A stretch of 64,000 bases of DNA from the NCBI RefSeq assembly GCF_019399895.1, contig NC_091867.1, positions 3,534,001 to 3,598,000 of the forward strand, in the 5' to 3' direction. A program made the translations under genes and the position numbers. The stretch is from Cardiocondyla obscurior. Lineage: Eukaryota > Arthropoda > Insecta > Hymenoptera > Formicidae. This document shows positions 26,342-39,600 of this stretch, in pieces. The stretch's first letter is position 1. Each line of letters opens with the position of its first letter. The notes below the pieces were generated by a model that had not been told where the DNA came from, searched no databases, and was given only the letters and a program-made list of their open reading frames with translations.

Positions 26342-28057
26342 AAGGAATATAAGAATGTAAAAGACTGCAAGATATTGCGACGAAAACTGTTTTAAAGAAC
26401 AAGTCCATTGAAGTAATAATGTGTAATAATTCCTGTAAAAACATATATATGTGTTTTCTTATTAAATTATTATTTGATTTAGTGATCTCCACATGGAGAA
26501 ATATATGAATCTTTACTTAGGAAATATTATACTCATCTCTAATAAAACTTTCGATAGTATAACGTTATTCCGGTGCAATCGCAATTTCGCGAATACTTTC
26601 ATTGATTATTGCAACATTCTACTTTAATTAGCGAGACTGCACATCTCTTGCTACAGAATAGTTATCTGTGTAAAATTGGGTGAGCTTTACCTTCATTTCT
26701 TCGGCTCTGTAAATCTTAGCGAACAAATATGGAACCTTGATTTAATATTATTTAATATATACGTATTGAAAGTCGATTAAAATTAAAACGCATATCGATA
26801 AAAATCTTGTAAAAGTGTGTATCGTTATATATACATATATGAAAATAGTAAAACAGTCTCAAATATTTAATTCAATCTTCGAACTTTTTCGATATCTGTT
26901 GATGTTTATTTTACTTCAATTTTTACATGAATCGAAAACTATAAGTAAAGCTGTTTCGCAATTTAAATAGCTATTACATCGTAATTATAGTTTTAAACTA
27001 CATAAAAAAAAAGAAAATTGTAAAGCTAATTATTGCATTATTGTATTATGCGTAAACACAAGATGAATAATATAAAGTGCATGCTAAAAATTGAATTGTA
27101 TCAATACCGATAGATTGTAATTTCGATGGCGCTCATTCCAGTTATTACATGGGTATAAAAATAATAAATAATTATTATTAACAATTCCATAATACAATGA
27201 GCTAACTTACGAAATAATAATTTCGCAAATAACAAACGGTAACGACGGAAAAAAGTAATATTTTTTAAATGTGTGTATTCGGACAATTTTCATAATTTAA
27301 TATTATTCGTAAAACGTCGATGGTTTTTCGACAGCGGACGATAAAACGAACAGTAAGTTGTTATCACACGATGATGGCAAATGTTACCGACAATTCATGC
27401 AGCAGTCACAGTTATCTATGGAAAATAAAATGTCACGAAGTATAGAAGACGCAATCTCGAGACTGCATATGAGTTACATTCAAGTTTAGTCAAACGTAGG
27501 GTTTAGAACAATGGCGATTCAATGTGAGAACAATTGAGAGACGTGATTAAATTAATATTATAATATTTAAAAAAGAATAATAATCAAAATATACAAATGT
27601 ACAGCAAGAAATATCGATAAAAATTTTAATGCTATTTTTTTTTAATGCCGCTATAATAAATTATATCGATTTATAATAATTTGTAAGAAATGTGATTGTC
27701 GCATCAGTATAAAAAGAAATGGAACATGATACACGTAAGTAGTTATAACTAAAATGTAGTGACACATATATTGTACAATAATTCGTTCATATATGTTTAC
27801 TAAATATAGTTATAACTAAATGAGCTAAGCCGTATCAATCAGTTAAAATCTTAATAATACAAATTAATCCTTTTGGATACATGATGTGCGCGGATATAAA
27901 CGAAACTGCTTAGTTTCGACATAGACGGGTAATTATCCCTTTTGTTTCCTTTACTTATTGGTGATGTCTGTATCTGTACGATGAAGGCGGCGATGTGATG
28001 CCATCTGAAAAACACAGCATCTCTCTTTAGTTGTTCTTCACTAACGTACGTTTTTTT
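26342..28057. other. Intergenic gap between convergent CCHamide genes
   Basis: About 1.7 kb of AT-rich sequence with no exon seen. It must hold the 3' UTRs of both CCHamide genes. It contains a pair of identical 14-nt sequences (TAGTTATAACTAAA), listed separately. Confidence 0.6.
27740..27818. repeat. Paired 12-nt palindrome TAGTTATAACTA
   Basis: The perfect palindrome TAGTTATAACTA occurs at 27740..27751 and again at 27807..27818, both followed by AA, with 55 nt between. As a palindrome it reads as both a direct and an inverted repeat. It could mark the ends of a tiny degenerate element or a paired binding site; no coding content lies between. Confidence 0.5.
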
Positions 28058-28058
28058 T

Positions 28059-31000
28059 TTATTTTTTTTTTATTTCTATAGTTTCATGTAACTTGCGGTT
28101 AGCACAAAGCAGTTTCAGGTAACGCAAGGGGCGTTCTCTTATTTTTCGGTCGTTAGAAGATTTTTCTACCCTTTTAACTATTTCGCACTCGAGAAGCAAC
28201 TTTCGGTCGATACTTTTTCTTACGGCAAACGCTATTTTTGTTTTTTTGTTTTTTATTTGAACAAATTTTTTTATTTTATATCTATAAGCGGTTTTAGTAG
28301 CAAATCGTGGAGTTGAGAATCGTGTAATGCTGTGAAGTCGAAGATTCGAATTAGAATCCAACTAAAAATGATTTGATTGCTACCTCGCGATAAGTTAGTG
28401 GCGAACCACCGAGAATATTCTCGCCGAGAAATACTTTACAGAAATATCTATAAAAAGTCGTTTAGAATCGGTTAAGCTGTAGCTCTCACGTATACATATT
28501 TAGCGCAAAATTTGCAAAGGAATCCCTTAGTTATATTCGTTTTTAAAAACGTACCCATCGGTCTACTAAAGAAGAAAGAGGATAAACGTCGAACGGCTGC
28601 GTATCTTTGCGACTCCTCATGAAGGACTGATCGGGTCGTTCTCGAAATTCATTGTCCGAAAAAAAGTAAGGTAACCCATTGTTTAGCGACGGTACATCAG
28701 ATTCTTGAATACTCGGGTTTTTTTCCAAATGCTGTACGGTCGAATCGAATCTTTTGCCGTGAGCGCCGAAACAGGAATGGCCGAATGAGGCGCAACCACC
28801 TACGAAAGTAATTATTAATATTAGTCGCACTATCGAATTACTTGTATAATCAATATAATAATTGGAAATATGATAATGTATTTACTAAATGCGGTTGGGT
28901 CTGCATAAAAGATATATGTTTTCGTTACATATCGTGCATATTTTATGCAATCTGCACTGTCACATTCGTGTTTGTGCGTTATTTTAGAATCAAACTGTTC
29001 CCGAATATTTTTTTAATCAATCAAGACCAGGTGACACTAAGTCACGAACAAACGTATAATAAATAACAATGATAGAGATATAATTCACAGTACGTGGTTT
29101 GTAAAATTAAAATTAATCGCAAACGATAAAACTACTTGTTTCGCGAGGTCGTACGTTCCATTACCACGTGGAACAAAGCTGATTAATTGATCGACTTCAA
29201 TCTTCTTTTTCAGAGCGATTGAACAAGGTAGTTTTTCTTTTAAACAAATTGCTACATTTTTTTAAAGTTGTACGGACGAACGCTTCCGCTGCGAAAGGGC
29301 TCATTAAACATCCCCACATTTTACATCCGTTTCTCAATATAAGTACATCTCGCTCGCCGATAGTACAATTGCAACGTAATCACGCGTGTAAATTATTATC
29401 TACGTTATGCTAAACAAGTGACAAAGTAAAGCTTGTTAGTTGTATTACTGATTAAGTACTTGTTATGAATTTACGACTGATTGTCATCGGTACCATCCAT
29501 CAAAGTGACGTCAATCACTCTGATCCCGTAAACTCTGATACAGTAACTCAAAATGAACATACCGCTTGGCAGGTAACACATTTGCACATGTGGAGAACAC
29601 GAATATTTCGGACCCGACTTTTTTTTTTCAATATATACCCGTTTGCACTTTGATCGCGCCTAGATTCGTCGTTGCTCATCGAAAATACGCGTCACGGCCG
29701 GACAATTCGGACTTCAATCTGAGCGACGGCCACATTTACAGTGAAATGGACTGGCGTATTGCGTAATTCCATTCCATCTGCGCGATATAAATCTACCCAA
29801 GTGCACTTCACCGTGACACTTCACGCCCGCAAAAACTCCTACATTCTACTTAAAAGACCACTTTTGATGGATTTACTCTAGATACAATCTATGTTCCTTT
29901 AACATTTAGCAGATTCCTGAAAATCTATTTTAAATATGTTCTATAACTTTATATATGTATACGAGGTTTGACTGTTCTTTTTAATTTTTTTTTTTTTAAT
30001 TTTTTTATTATTTTAATTATTACTGCCTGTATCCGTTTTACTCTTGGTTTTAGTTCAACTATTTTTTATTGAAAACTAATTTTTAAATCTCCTTGCGATA
30101 ATATAAAATTAATTACGGTTTGACGTTAATCCGTTTCTGCATACACATATTGCATTATCTATGTATAATTGAACAAAAGCTGAAATTTTAAAATTTACGC
30201 AATTTTTGGTCGTGTAGCATATTCGTAAATAGCTGAATAATTTAACGAAATTTATTCCGTTCTTGTATCATTTAATCTCTTCGGACAAATTTTCCTCTTT
30301 TTTTTTTCTTTTTTTTATCGTATTATCTCTATCTCTGTTTTAACACTATTCAAATTTATCAATGTATTATCACCATTAAATGCATTAAAAAACTTGGATA
30401 TTTTATCGTTAAAAACTTAGTATGTAAAATTGGTAAATAAGTAAGAGATATTAATATTTGAAACTTTTATAAACCCTTTCTGTGAGTTTAATGCAATGGT
30501 CCTTTAGCTACCACATATCTGGTGGCAGCAATCATAATCAAAGCCGGGTAAAACTTATCGTTGCAGTCCGTTCTTGTTTCTTTTGATGAGAGGAAATTCG
30601 TAACATAGGAAAATAGAAAATTGTTTCAAATCTCTTTCTGCTTTCTTGTCTGACACTCATTTGCACTATATTGCATTTCAGCTTTTTACAAAAGTTACGG
30701 AAATTTTTGAATAAGAATTTATATAGATTTCCAGACCAGTGGTTTTAGCAAATATAAACGCAACGTATTTCCATATTTTCATCGTTTTGCATATGCTTCG
30801 GCGATTGCGTACGTGTAACGCGTCGTTAATAGGATTCGTTATATACACGTTATAGCGTATGTATTTTGTTTCTCGCGTTGTTAATTAACAGAATTTACAA
30901 GCTGCAAACCCGAAACCCGATCAAAGAAAATCCCACGCAAAATTAAATAATATAATTCTTAATGTGCTTTTAAAAGCATTTTAATCTATCTCAACATTTC

Positions 31001-33137
31001 AATGACGTTAACAGTATAATTATTATTGCTTTTTATTATTAACGAAATCATAGTATTAAATAAAATTTAAATAACATATTAATCAAACGAGATTTTCATG
31101 TTATATTATCTTCGAATTCTTAGCTATGGTAAAAGAAATTCCGGCAAACGAAGAAAATTCGATAAAATATCCGCAAGCCATAAAACAAATCGAAATAAAA
31201 TATCTGCAACAACTTGAAAACTAGAATAAAAAATTAAAAAATCACAGAAAATTATTCTGATAAAAATAAGATGGCTTCTCTTCTAAAATTAAAATTTAAA
31301 TAAAAAAATAATAACGCCCTGTTTTTCCTTTTATAAAACTTTGATCAGTTTCTCGAAGATCGTAACGATATTGCGACCGCGAATAATCTTATAAGCTCCG
31401 CAAAGTTAAATGCTAACTTTTTTACTTAAAACGTTTCTAATAGCATTGATTATATCGACTGATTAATTCGAAAAAAAAGATGTGCAAAATGTACTTGCCT
31501 AATTTTTCATCGCTATATTACCGTGAAATATTTATAACTATTGAGATGTAAAGCTACTACATTTTAATAACGAAATAAACTGAAGGTTAATATTAACTCT
31601 TTCGATAAATACGAACAAGAAACAATCACTGATGTAAAACAAGTCGGGAGCAACGATTATATTAACGGCTAGATGCACGGCCGTTAATAATATACGTAAT
31701 ATTTGTCTATCATACAACGTGTATAAGCTATTTCATTAGATGCTAACTATGATGCGATTTTCTCGACTGACATTGGCTTTTAACGCCGCATAATGTGTCA
31801 ATCAAGTTATTAATTTTCAATATATGTATAATATAACCAGAGCATTATTGAAAGTTTATAAGAGACTTGCTATCAGCAATCAAGATGGTTATTAATTTTA
31901 TAATATACATAAATTAGTTCAATGAAGTTTTTGGACATAAAAAAAAATTATTCTATAACTAACACCTATTAAAAAAAAAAAAAACTGCAACTTTTAAGTA
32001 TGATGATAGAAACTATAAATAAATAGTCTAATTTTTATTATTCAATATGCATATCAGCTACGTACAGTTTTAATATAAATTTCTATTTTCGCGCTAGTCC
32101 CACGCTTGTGCTGTTTCTAACCCACGTTAGAATTGATAACTGCGTCACAAAAACGTGAATGTTAACATTTTATAACCACGAGAGTTAATGGATTTGATAC
32201 GACAATAGAGCAACGATAATTCGCTTTTACGCGAGTTTTGCGTAGAAGGAAAACTTTGTGACAGCATCGCAGAAATAATCTGTTGCTCGCGCCGAGACCC
32301 AAAAGGAAGTTGAGCGGGCGTATGCAATCGTCAAATCTGCGATATAACTACCCCAACTTTACATCGTAGATTGTTACAGTTTGCACAAGCGAAAAGGGAA
32401 CGATTGATGTCACTAATATAACTAAGTCCGCAGTTATATACTTTGCAATATTATCGTTTTACGACAAGAAATTTAAACAAAAAATAGAAAACTCTCTGAG
32501 ATATTACATTTTTAATCATTTTTGTACCCGCGCAAATCGGTTTCAATATATTTGACTACAGAAAATTAAAATAACCAGTCGAATGTCGGACCGACGAAAC
32601 AGCGACGTGACGCGACGATATATGAAATATCAAAGCGTTGTTTAAATTATAGTTTTTTTTTTTTTTTGCGAAAAAGCACGACTGAAAAATAAAGTTATGC
32701 GTAAACACATATAACAAACACTATTTTGACATTTTTGATCGCTTTATGTTTGCTGTTCGACTGACCATTTATCCATTTGATGACGTAACGTTTTATCGTA
32801 GAAGAACTTTAACTTACATTTAGACGACACAAATTTACAATTAATTTAAATATTACGTTAACTTACGGCATTCTTCATTCAAGTAAGCTTCACAACAGCG
32901 CTTGTACCACTTTTTAGCTTTAGTATTATTAATAAATTATTATCGTGGCCTTAAATCATTCTAATTACTACTGAAAGATTTTGTCAAAAAAGCTAAAAAT
33001 AAATATACAGATTAACGAAGAGGGTAAGATTACTCACGTTTGGCGTGCGTTTTGTCGCTGACGGAAATTAAAATCACGAGTAGGACGATCGAGATGTAGA
33101 GTGAGAAAACGGGACCGGAAGTCGCGTTGGTCCTCAT
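28059..33137 (-). CDS. CCHa2: CCHamide-2 neuropeptide precursor
   Basis: On the - strand, exon 1 is 33137..33038 (100 nt), exon 2 28799..28555 (245 nt) and likely exon 3 28361..28059 (303 nt), totalling 648 nt (215 aa). Exon 1 encodes a signal peptide with core SLYISIVLLVILISVS, followed by DKTHAK. It ends in phase 1 (C/GTGAGT), and exon 2 (TTCGTAG acceptor) completes Arg and continues GCASFGHSCFGAH-GKR. The layout is thus KR, a 13-residue two-cysteine peptide, Gly amide donor, KR. The C-x6-C spacing and GxH end are the CCHamide-2 type. The rest is spacer. Exon 2 ends at a good donor (ATGG/GTACGT, phase 0). Exon 3 has a fitting acceptor but encodes a Lys-rich low-complexity tail and is the least certain part. 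An AATAAA overlaps its stop codon. Confidence 0.87.
29553..29766 (+). CDS. Candidate two-exon 40-aa reading frame inside CCHamide-2 intron 1
   Basis: An ATG at 29553 opens a 20-nt coding piece ending in a good donor (GGCAG/GTAACA). A 91-nt intron with a T-rich tract follows, then the acceptor GCGCCTAG. The joined frame continues FVVAHRKYASRPDNSDF and ends DWRIA at a TAA (29764..29766). The second piece is non-repetitive and GC-richer than its surroundings, like a real exon. It lies antisense in the long intron of CCHamide-2. The upstream exon is also open in another frame (about 36 codons from 29465), so the true frame could differ. I do not recognise the product; it may be the end of a longer gene or chance. 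Confidence 0.25.
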
Positions 33138-33244
33138 CCTGCGGTCGTCGACGGCGGGCTTCGCTGTCGCGAGGGTGGGTAGGCCGGGGGAAAAAGAAAG
33201 GGGCTGCTGGCTTCTTCTGGTTGCACGATCACAAATGACAGATG

Positions 33245-33439
33245 TTACCCCGCCGAGCAGGTGGTTGTGAATGAACGATGGCGGCGCCGCGCGTTCCCTC
33301 TTTTACAGGAACGGAAACCGGAGTGGCGCAGTCGGATATCACCCAGCAGTGCATGCCGGGTACGCAGACAGTGGGATACTCGTGGGTGGTGATATCTTCC
33401 AGGTGGTGGTGACGGTGGTGGTGGTGGCGATCGCGACAT
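33245..33439 (-). other. Proline-rich upstream ORF in CCHamide-2 leader
   Basis: Between the TATA-like element near 33495 and the CCHamide-2 start at 33137 lies an ATG at 33439 opening 64 codons, beginning MSRSPPPPPSPPPGRYHH and ending TTCSAG. The CCN repeat (a GGTGGT run on +, about 33400..33430) makes the Pro run. If transcription starts near 33465 and this segment is not spliced out, ribosomes would meet it first. A UTR intron with acceptor GACCGCAG just before the CCHamide-2 ATG is possible and would remove it. Confidence 0.35.
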
Positions 33440-33487
33440 TGCTATCAGCGTGAACTTTGATGATAATCCCGAATCCAGAGATTGATG

Positions 33488-33499
33488 AGTATATATATG
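33488..33499 (-). promoter_or_regulatory. Candidate TATA box for CCHamide-2
   Basis: The - strand reads AAGCCATATATATACTCATC, a TATATATA element about 350 nt upstream of the CCHamide-2 start codon, at the edge of a GC-rich leader. A TCATC/TCAAAG stretch lies about 30 nt downstream but is a poor initiator match. The placement mirrors CCHamide-1, where TATA and ATG are also several hundred nt apart. Confidence 0.4.
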
Positions 33500-33639
33500 G
33501 CTTTGTGAGATCGCGCCGGTAGAATTACGTGCCTTCAAGGCCGATCTCAGGAGATTTCGTGTAGGGTAGTCGAGTGCACTTTCAGACCTCGCTATAGCTT
33601 GATAACTCCACTCAAGAGCTGCTTGCATAACTTTCTTAC

Positions 33640-36600
33640 GAACTTTTTTTACATGAATGTTTGTACAAAGATAAGATCGAAGTGTTACTTGCCAAAATGT
33701 TAAACCGTTTATAGCGATTTGTTCAAGAGCTTATCATTTTTTTTTTTTTTAATTAACGTATCAATATATAGCTATATGTGCATAATATTGCTGCGTGCAG
33801 TAACTTTGACACTGTGACCCCTTTATCATCGCTTTTTAAAGTTTTTTTTCTTTTTTATATTGTGGCTTTTAAGGAATCATTATTTTTGACAATTTTTTCT
33901 TACAAAGATACTTGAACTTACTGACATTATTGATAATAAATAATTAATATTACAATGTACGAAATGTTACAAATTTAGTATAAAGACTGTTTTATACGTT
34001 TTTATATGAATTGGAATCTCTTAACGCATCATTGAGATGCTTCGGTACGATAATGTCATTGAAATTAAAATTATAATTGTCGCGCTCCACAATTTGTATT
34101 TAATTATCCGTTATTTAATTATTTGAGGCGTATGCACAACAATGTTCGCACAATCGGTGGAAAATCTTGACAAATGATTAATTAATTGTAGTCGATAATG
34201 CCAATCGTGGCCATCCTTGTCATTTTGTGGGCAATCGAATGCAAATTTAACTGAAGAACCAATGCGTGCAAGCGATCGCGTTAATTAACTACTGTCCTAA
34301 TTTTGTCGGTGTTACAACCTCCACGAGGGTTGTTATTTTTTCCTTGCTCTGCGCAGAACGTCTAATTCACTACCTATTAGCGCTTTTACCTCGTAACTTT
34401 TATTATAGACCGCTTCTTTTACTTTTGTTCTTATTGGTCGAAATATTTTTAACTTCAAAGTTGTAATACAAATCTTATCGCGTTTTATTTTACGCCTCGC
34501 GCAACATGACTGCGCTGTAATTAGATTTAAGATAATTACCGTAATTAATTTTTTTTCTTAATCATTACGCTCACGCGTGTAATTAATTAATGGCCAGCAA
34601 TGGGTGTTCATTAAAATATTAAATATCAAACAGCAAGTATCTAAAAACTCTAAAATGTATTATAATGAAAAAGTACATAACGATATCTCATCTTACATCA
34701 TTTATATACGTGTTTTATGTGGGACAATATTAAATTTTTCTGTCGACTCGGCTTACTTAGAATTTAGGTAATAAGGTTTTTCAGCTAATGAGCTTATTTT
34801 ATAAGCATAATTGTTTAAAAAAAAAAAAAAAGTTAACTCTTATACACTTCTTACATGAGTATTGTACAGTACAGATCGAGCAGGTTTCACAAACAAGTTA
34901 TATTTCAAAGTGCCACAATATTTTAAAACTTTATGTATTGTACATGGTTATGAAATGATGATCGTGTTGCAAATTTAAAACGATGTTACATCGCAAAAAC
35001 ACGGACGTTACGTTTGAACGTCTTTCTTGGGCGGGAATTAAGATTGATAAACTCCGTAAGATCATCCTAAACATTTTTCAGAGTTATAGAATAGGTATGT
35101 AACTGTAATAATCTTTCATTCAGAATGTTCCGGCTTCCAAGTTGAATTTTTCACCCATGTTTCGCAATGACATACGTCATGCTCGACGCGCATCGTCGCT
35201 GTCATAATTTCAACGTCTTGCGGTGTATCCGTCAACTGATAATGATGATCAATTCGACGTTAACATCCCGTCATGACGCACACAATTGACAATCCGTAAA
35301 AAGTGTTACCGTCGAACGTAACGAATATGCAATTAATCAATAGTTGATACTCATTCTCGTGCATTAATGTCGATACATGTAAATTTATTTGACTAAACAG
35401 TAATTTTTCTAAAATTTTATTTTATAAATATTTTCAGATTAAAATTGTCCGCTTTTTTTTATTATTTTGTTTTAATATTTTATCTCTCTCGCTCTCTTTC
35501 TTTTTGCGTTAAACGTCCAAAGAAATTAAAAGTTCCAAATCACGATGACCTTTGAAATTATTTCCTTCCTTGTAATTCCTATGTATATAAGGTAAATCCA
35601 CTGACCTCGTTCTGCCGTTGTCAAGTTAAAGAAAATAGTTACCATCAAGTGAAAACGTTCTTTAAGTGAATTTCAAACCAAATTGCATTTTACGGGCAAT
35701 GTTCAAATGAAATTGTAACTTCCTTGGAAAAACCAGTAAGAAAATCTTTTCATGCGTTAATGTCAGAATCTCGATTCGATACAGCCTAACGTTAACTGTA
35801 TTCTATTCGGACTTAATAGGGTATTTTTCAATTACAGTTTTTGAAATGTAGATAATAACGAAATTAATAGAAACGAGCTTCCATAGCACTCGGGATGGAT
35901 TTTATTTTTGAGTTTTTTTTCCGCAAAGTAACGAGAAAAAGAGTTTATTTCAAATGGAAAATGGAACGACTGTACTGCGTTCGTGGAATAGCCTTGATCC
36001 AAACTGATGAACTAAATATGTACATCACTCCTTCGCTTCATGACTAGAAGATTGAGAATACTTAAACAATAGCCAGATAATATTGACTAAAGTTCGCTCA
36101 TTGTTACCGACTCCGTAATGGCGCTACGACTTACAGACCGAGACACGCTTCTAAGGTTCTAAGGTACCAAAGCCGGAACCTGTTTCGAGGCACCGATGAT
36201 AGAAATGCAAACCCTCGTTCGCATAATGTTAATGTTAAATTGAAACAAGAGAGAAAGAAAGAGAGAGAGAGAGAGAGAGCTGCGCTAAAATAGCAATCGT
36301 CATCTCTCACCCTGTTGCTCATCTTCATTATCTTACATGCCAACAAAATGTATTCAAGAGCTGAATCAAAATACTAATAATATTTAAACGTAATAAATGA
36401 TTGCGTCATTGCGAAATAAACATTTTACAATGATGAAAAGTAAAGTAAAGTAAAGATAAAGCGTAATTATATTGAAAATTTCACTCACTATTATTACGTC
36501 ATCAGTATTAGTTACGCAACGCGTTAATTATTTATATTAAAATGAAATAACTAACAAGGCTTTTGAGATCATCTCTTTGCAAATATAATTACAAAAGTAA

Positions 36601-39600
36601 GCATAGCGTATCAACATCGATTTTTCCTGTGAGCGCAATTTAATATATGTTGTCATTAATGTTTAAATATTCTTACACTGGTTCTGTCGAATTGTTCGCC
36701 AACAATAAATAGAAATTTTTTTTTTGTTTTAAATTTTTAGATTGCCAATTTAAATAAATCGCCTTGCGTAAACTATGTAGCTTTCGCAGCGGCACATTTG
36801 ATTTTTTTGACATTCGCATTGATTGCTGTCGATTATTATAACGTAACGACTAGCGCTAATGGAACGTCACCTACAATACTTGCGTTCAATAATTATAACG
36901 TTCTAATTGCCCAGTCAATCATATTGGATACATCAAATAGTCAGTTAATGCGCGCATCTCTTGAAATTTTTGACGTAATGATATTTGCGTCTGAATTTAA
37001 ATTTAACTTTTGTGGTTATTAATTCATATATCCCCGTGTAAAAAAAAATCTTAATAATGAAATACGCGCATTTGTTGGATATTTCATTTCTAACGAATTG
37101 ATATAGAATTTCTATTATACAAATATACGGTAGCATTTTTATTTCTTTTGTAAAATTTACTTCGAAAATTTTATAAAAATAATTTGCATTTCTCTTTACT
37201 TTTCTCTCGCAGTTAAAGTTTAATTGCAAACTCTTGCGTATTACAAGAAAGCGCTTTAGTGGCTTCCACCTACGTATATAATCTTATAGTGCTACGTGAT
37301 GCATGCGACATTATAAGAGGAATAAAAACAGTCCCGTTGTATTCGGCGGTGACTAAGGACACGTAAGGATGAAGCAAAATATACTAGCAGATTTAAAATG
37401 TGATGAAATTAGCATGCCGCGGCACGTAGAATCAGAGAAAGTCGGCGTCGCTGAAAGAAATCCGGTATTCTTTCGTAGATGTTTACAATTAATTGGATTA
37501 ACGGTGATAACTTAGCTTTTCTGCGATATGTCTGGCGCATCACGCGATACAGATCCCGCACGTATCGCGAAGTCACGTTTGCGACCGCCGACCTAGTTCG
37601 ACTTAATTGCGACTGATACTTTGCGCGATGTGCGGCGGCTTTGGCAAAAATTAATCTCGCTCCTACTTTCACACGGGTAGCAAGACGCGTGGAGAGATAA
37701 TTTTACGTAATTTTCCTAACGGCACGTACCGAAAATAATTCGCGTGTCGGACGTACAAAATCGCTGCGACTGTCAGTCTTCGTGGGAAATGGGGGTCGCG
37801 GTGTTAAAGAGTTAATAAGCGCAAAGCTGCTTTAACGATGAACCGCGTGTACGTTCTTTTCCGAAGAATTTGCCGCGACACGAGATCTTATTCCTGCTTC
37901 CTTTACCCAATTTCGAGAAAACATAAGATTAATTACAACGTTGTTTTAGTAGTTAATTTCGCGTGCACCACGTGCGCCTAGCGCCTGCAGTTTGTTCCTC
38001 GGGTATAACTCGTCGTCGAGTTTCTCAGCTTTTTGTTGATCAATGTGTTTTGCGGGGCCATTGATTCGAAGTTACTTGACAAATCGCGCTCGATAATTCG
38101 AACGGACAGTTTTCCGCGTATATCAGAAACGGCACACTCAGCCACGCGTAGTACCGGTCGACTAGGTCAGCTCGCTACTAACGACCCATAATCAGATTCT
38201 TGTGGTTTGCCGACGACCGGCCGTCGTATTTTTCCAAGAAATTTTCAGTCGATCAAGCGCTCGCCGGAGGCTCTTTTCCGTCGAACACGTCCCCTCGATG
38301 GAACTTCGTTGAGAATAATGAGATTATCGATTAGTAACGCTAATATCGCCGTGTCGCGAGATCGCGCGGTGGACTTTCGGTGTCGTTTAATCGTTGCCGC
38401 GTGCGTATAGATCGCCGTCGAGATTGAATTTCGCTTCGAGCATCGGAGCCGACGACGGTCGTCCTCATATTCTCGCCCGTATTCGTTGACATTCTCGTGA
38501 AATTCTCTGCCGCGGAATCCCGTAGCGCGCAATCACGGTAGGATACACCCGGTTGCGCAGATGGGTTACTTCTGCGTTATCGTCGTTCTTATTTGCATAT
38601 CGAAGTGGACAACGCGCCGGAGTTTAACGGGAATGGAGGCCGAGTGAAATTTCGGCTAAGTATTATGCGTGAAGAAAGCGCAAGTGAAACGTTGGGCGAT
38701 TTTGTCGACGAAGATCAATACAGTTCCCGGTATAATAATTCTCGCGCGAGTAATCGATGAGATTTACGAGTGAAAAGGATACTTCCGAGGAGATTTGTGG
38801 GCCGGGCGAGTCTTCGTGGTAAAAATTTCACGAATCACGTTATCGCGGGCTTTATAAATTTTTTTTTCCAACAAGCATATCAACATCTTGCTAAAATGCC
38901 TGAAAGAAAATTCAGGTTGTCTTCGGGTTACAAATGCATTCGCGTAGTTGTACTTTACCGAATGACTAAGGGCGACCACGCCAGTGGTTCAATATATTCA
39001 CGGGCCGTGCGCAGTCTATTTTTAATAATATCTTATCGTCTACTCTCGTCGTCTACGAAACGAAAAGTTCATGTTTCATATCGCGGAATATTTATCGAAC
39101 ATAACGACAAGGTAACAATGCTCCAAGGGATTCCCAGGCGCATTAACGCCTACGTGGAGTGCGACAGATAACAGCGAGAACGTCATTTGACAATCGTGCC
39201 GTAGTTATATGGACGACAATAATTTCATATCTCGTCTTGTCGCTATTTATTAACATTCGGATAGTCGCGTTAGGAATTGAGACGCCTCTGCTAGACACCG
39301 CAAACTCAAATATAATTCTTTTCTCCTAGCGCTCGACGGTTCGTTCAGCTTTTTATTTCAAACTTTACTCCAGTTTTAATCCCTCGGGTATATGCTTACG
39401 TCATTTAAATTTTTTTCTTTTATAAAGGAAGTCGTAAACGTTGGGAAATGCAATTTCTCAAACACTAATTACGTTAGTAAATGGAAACTAGGTATGTTTA
39501 GCTGGACTCGCTTTTGAACTTTTTATTTACTCGCGTATTTCAAAAACTGCGCGTAATTTAATTTGCTTATCTTGTCCTGGTAATGTAACTGTGAGAAAAA

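Noticed and set aside
38770..39171. 133-codon + strand frame
   Set aside because: It begins at a non-ATG codon and shows no known motif or exon border; GC-rich sequence has fewer stops.
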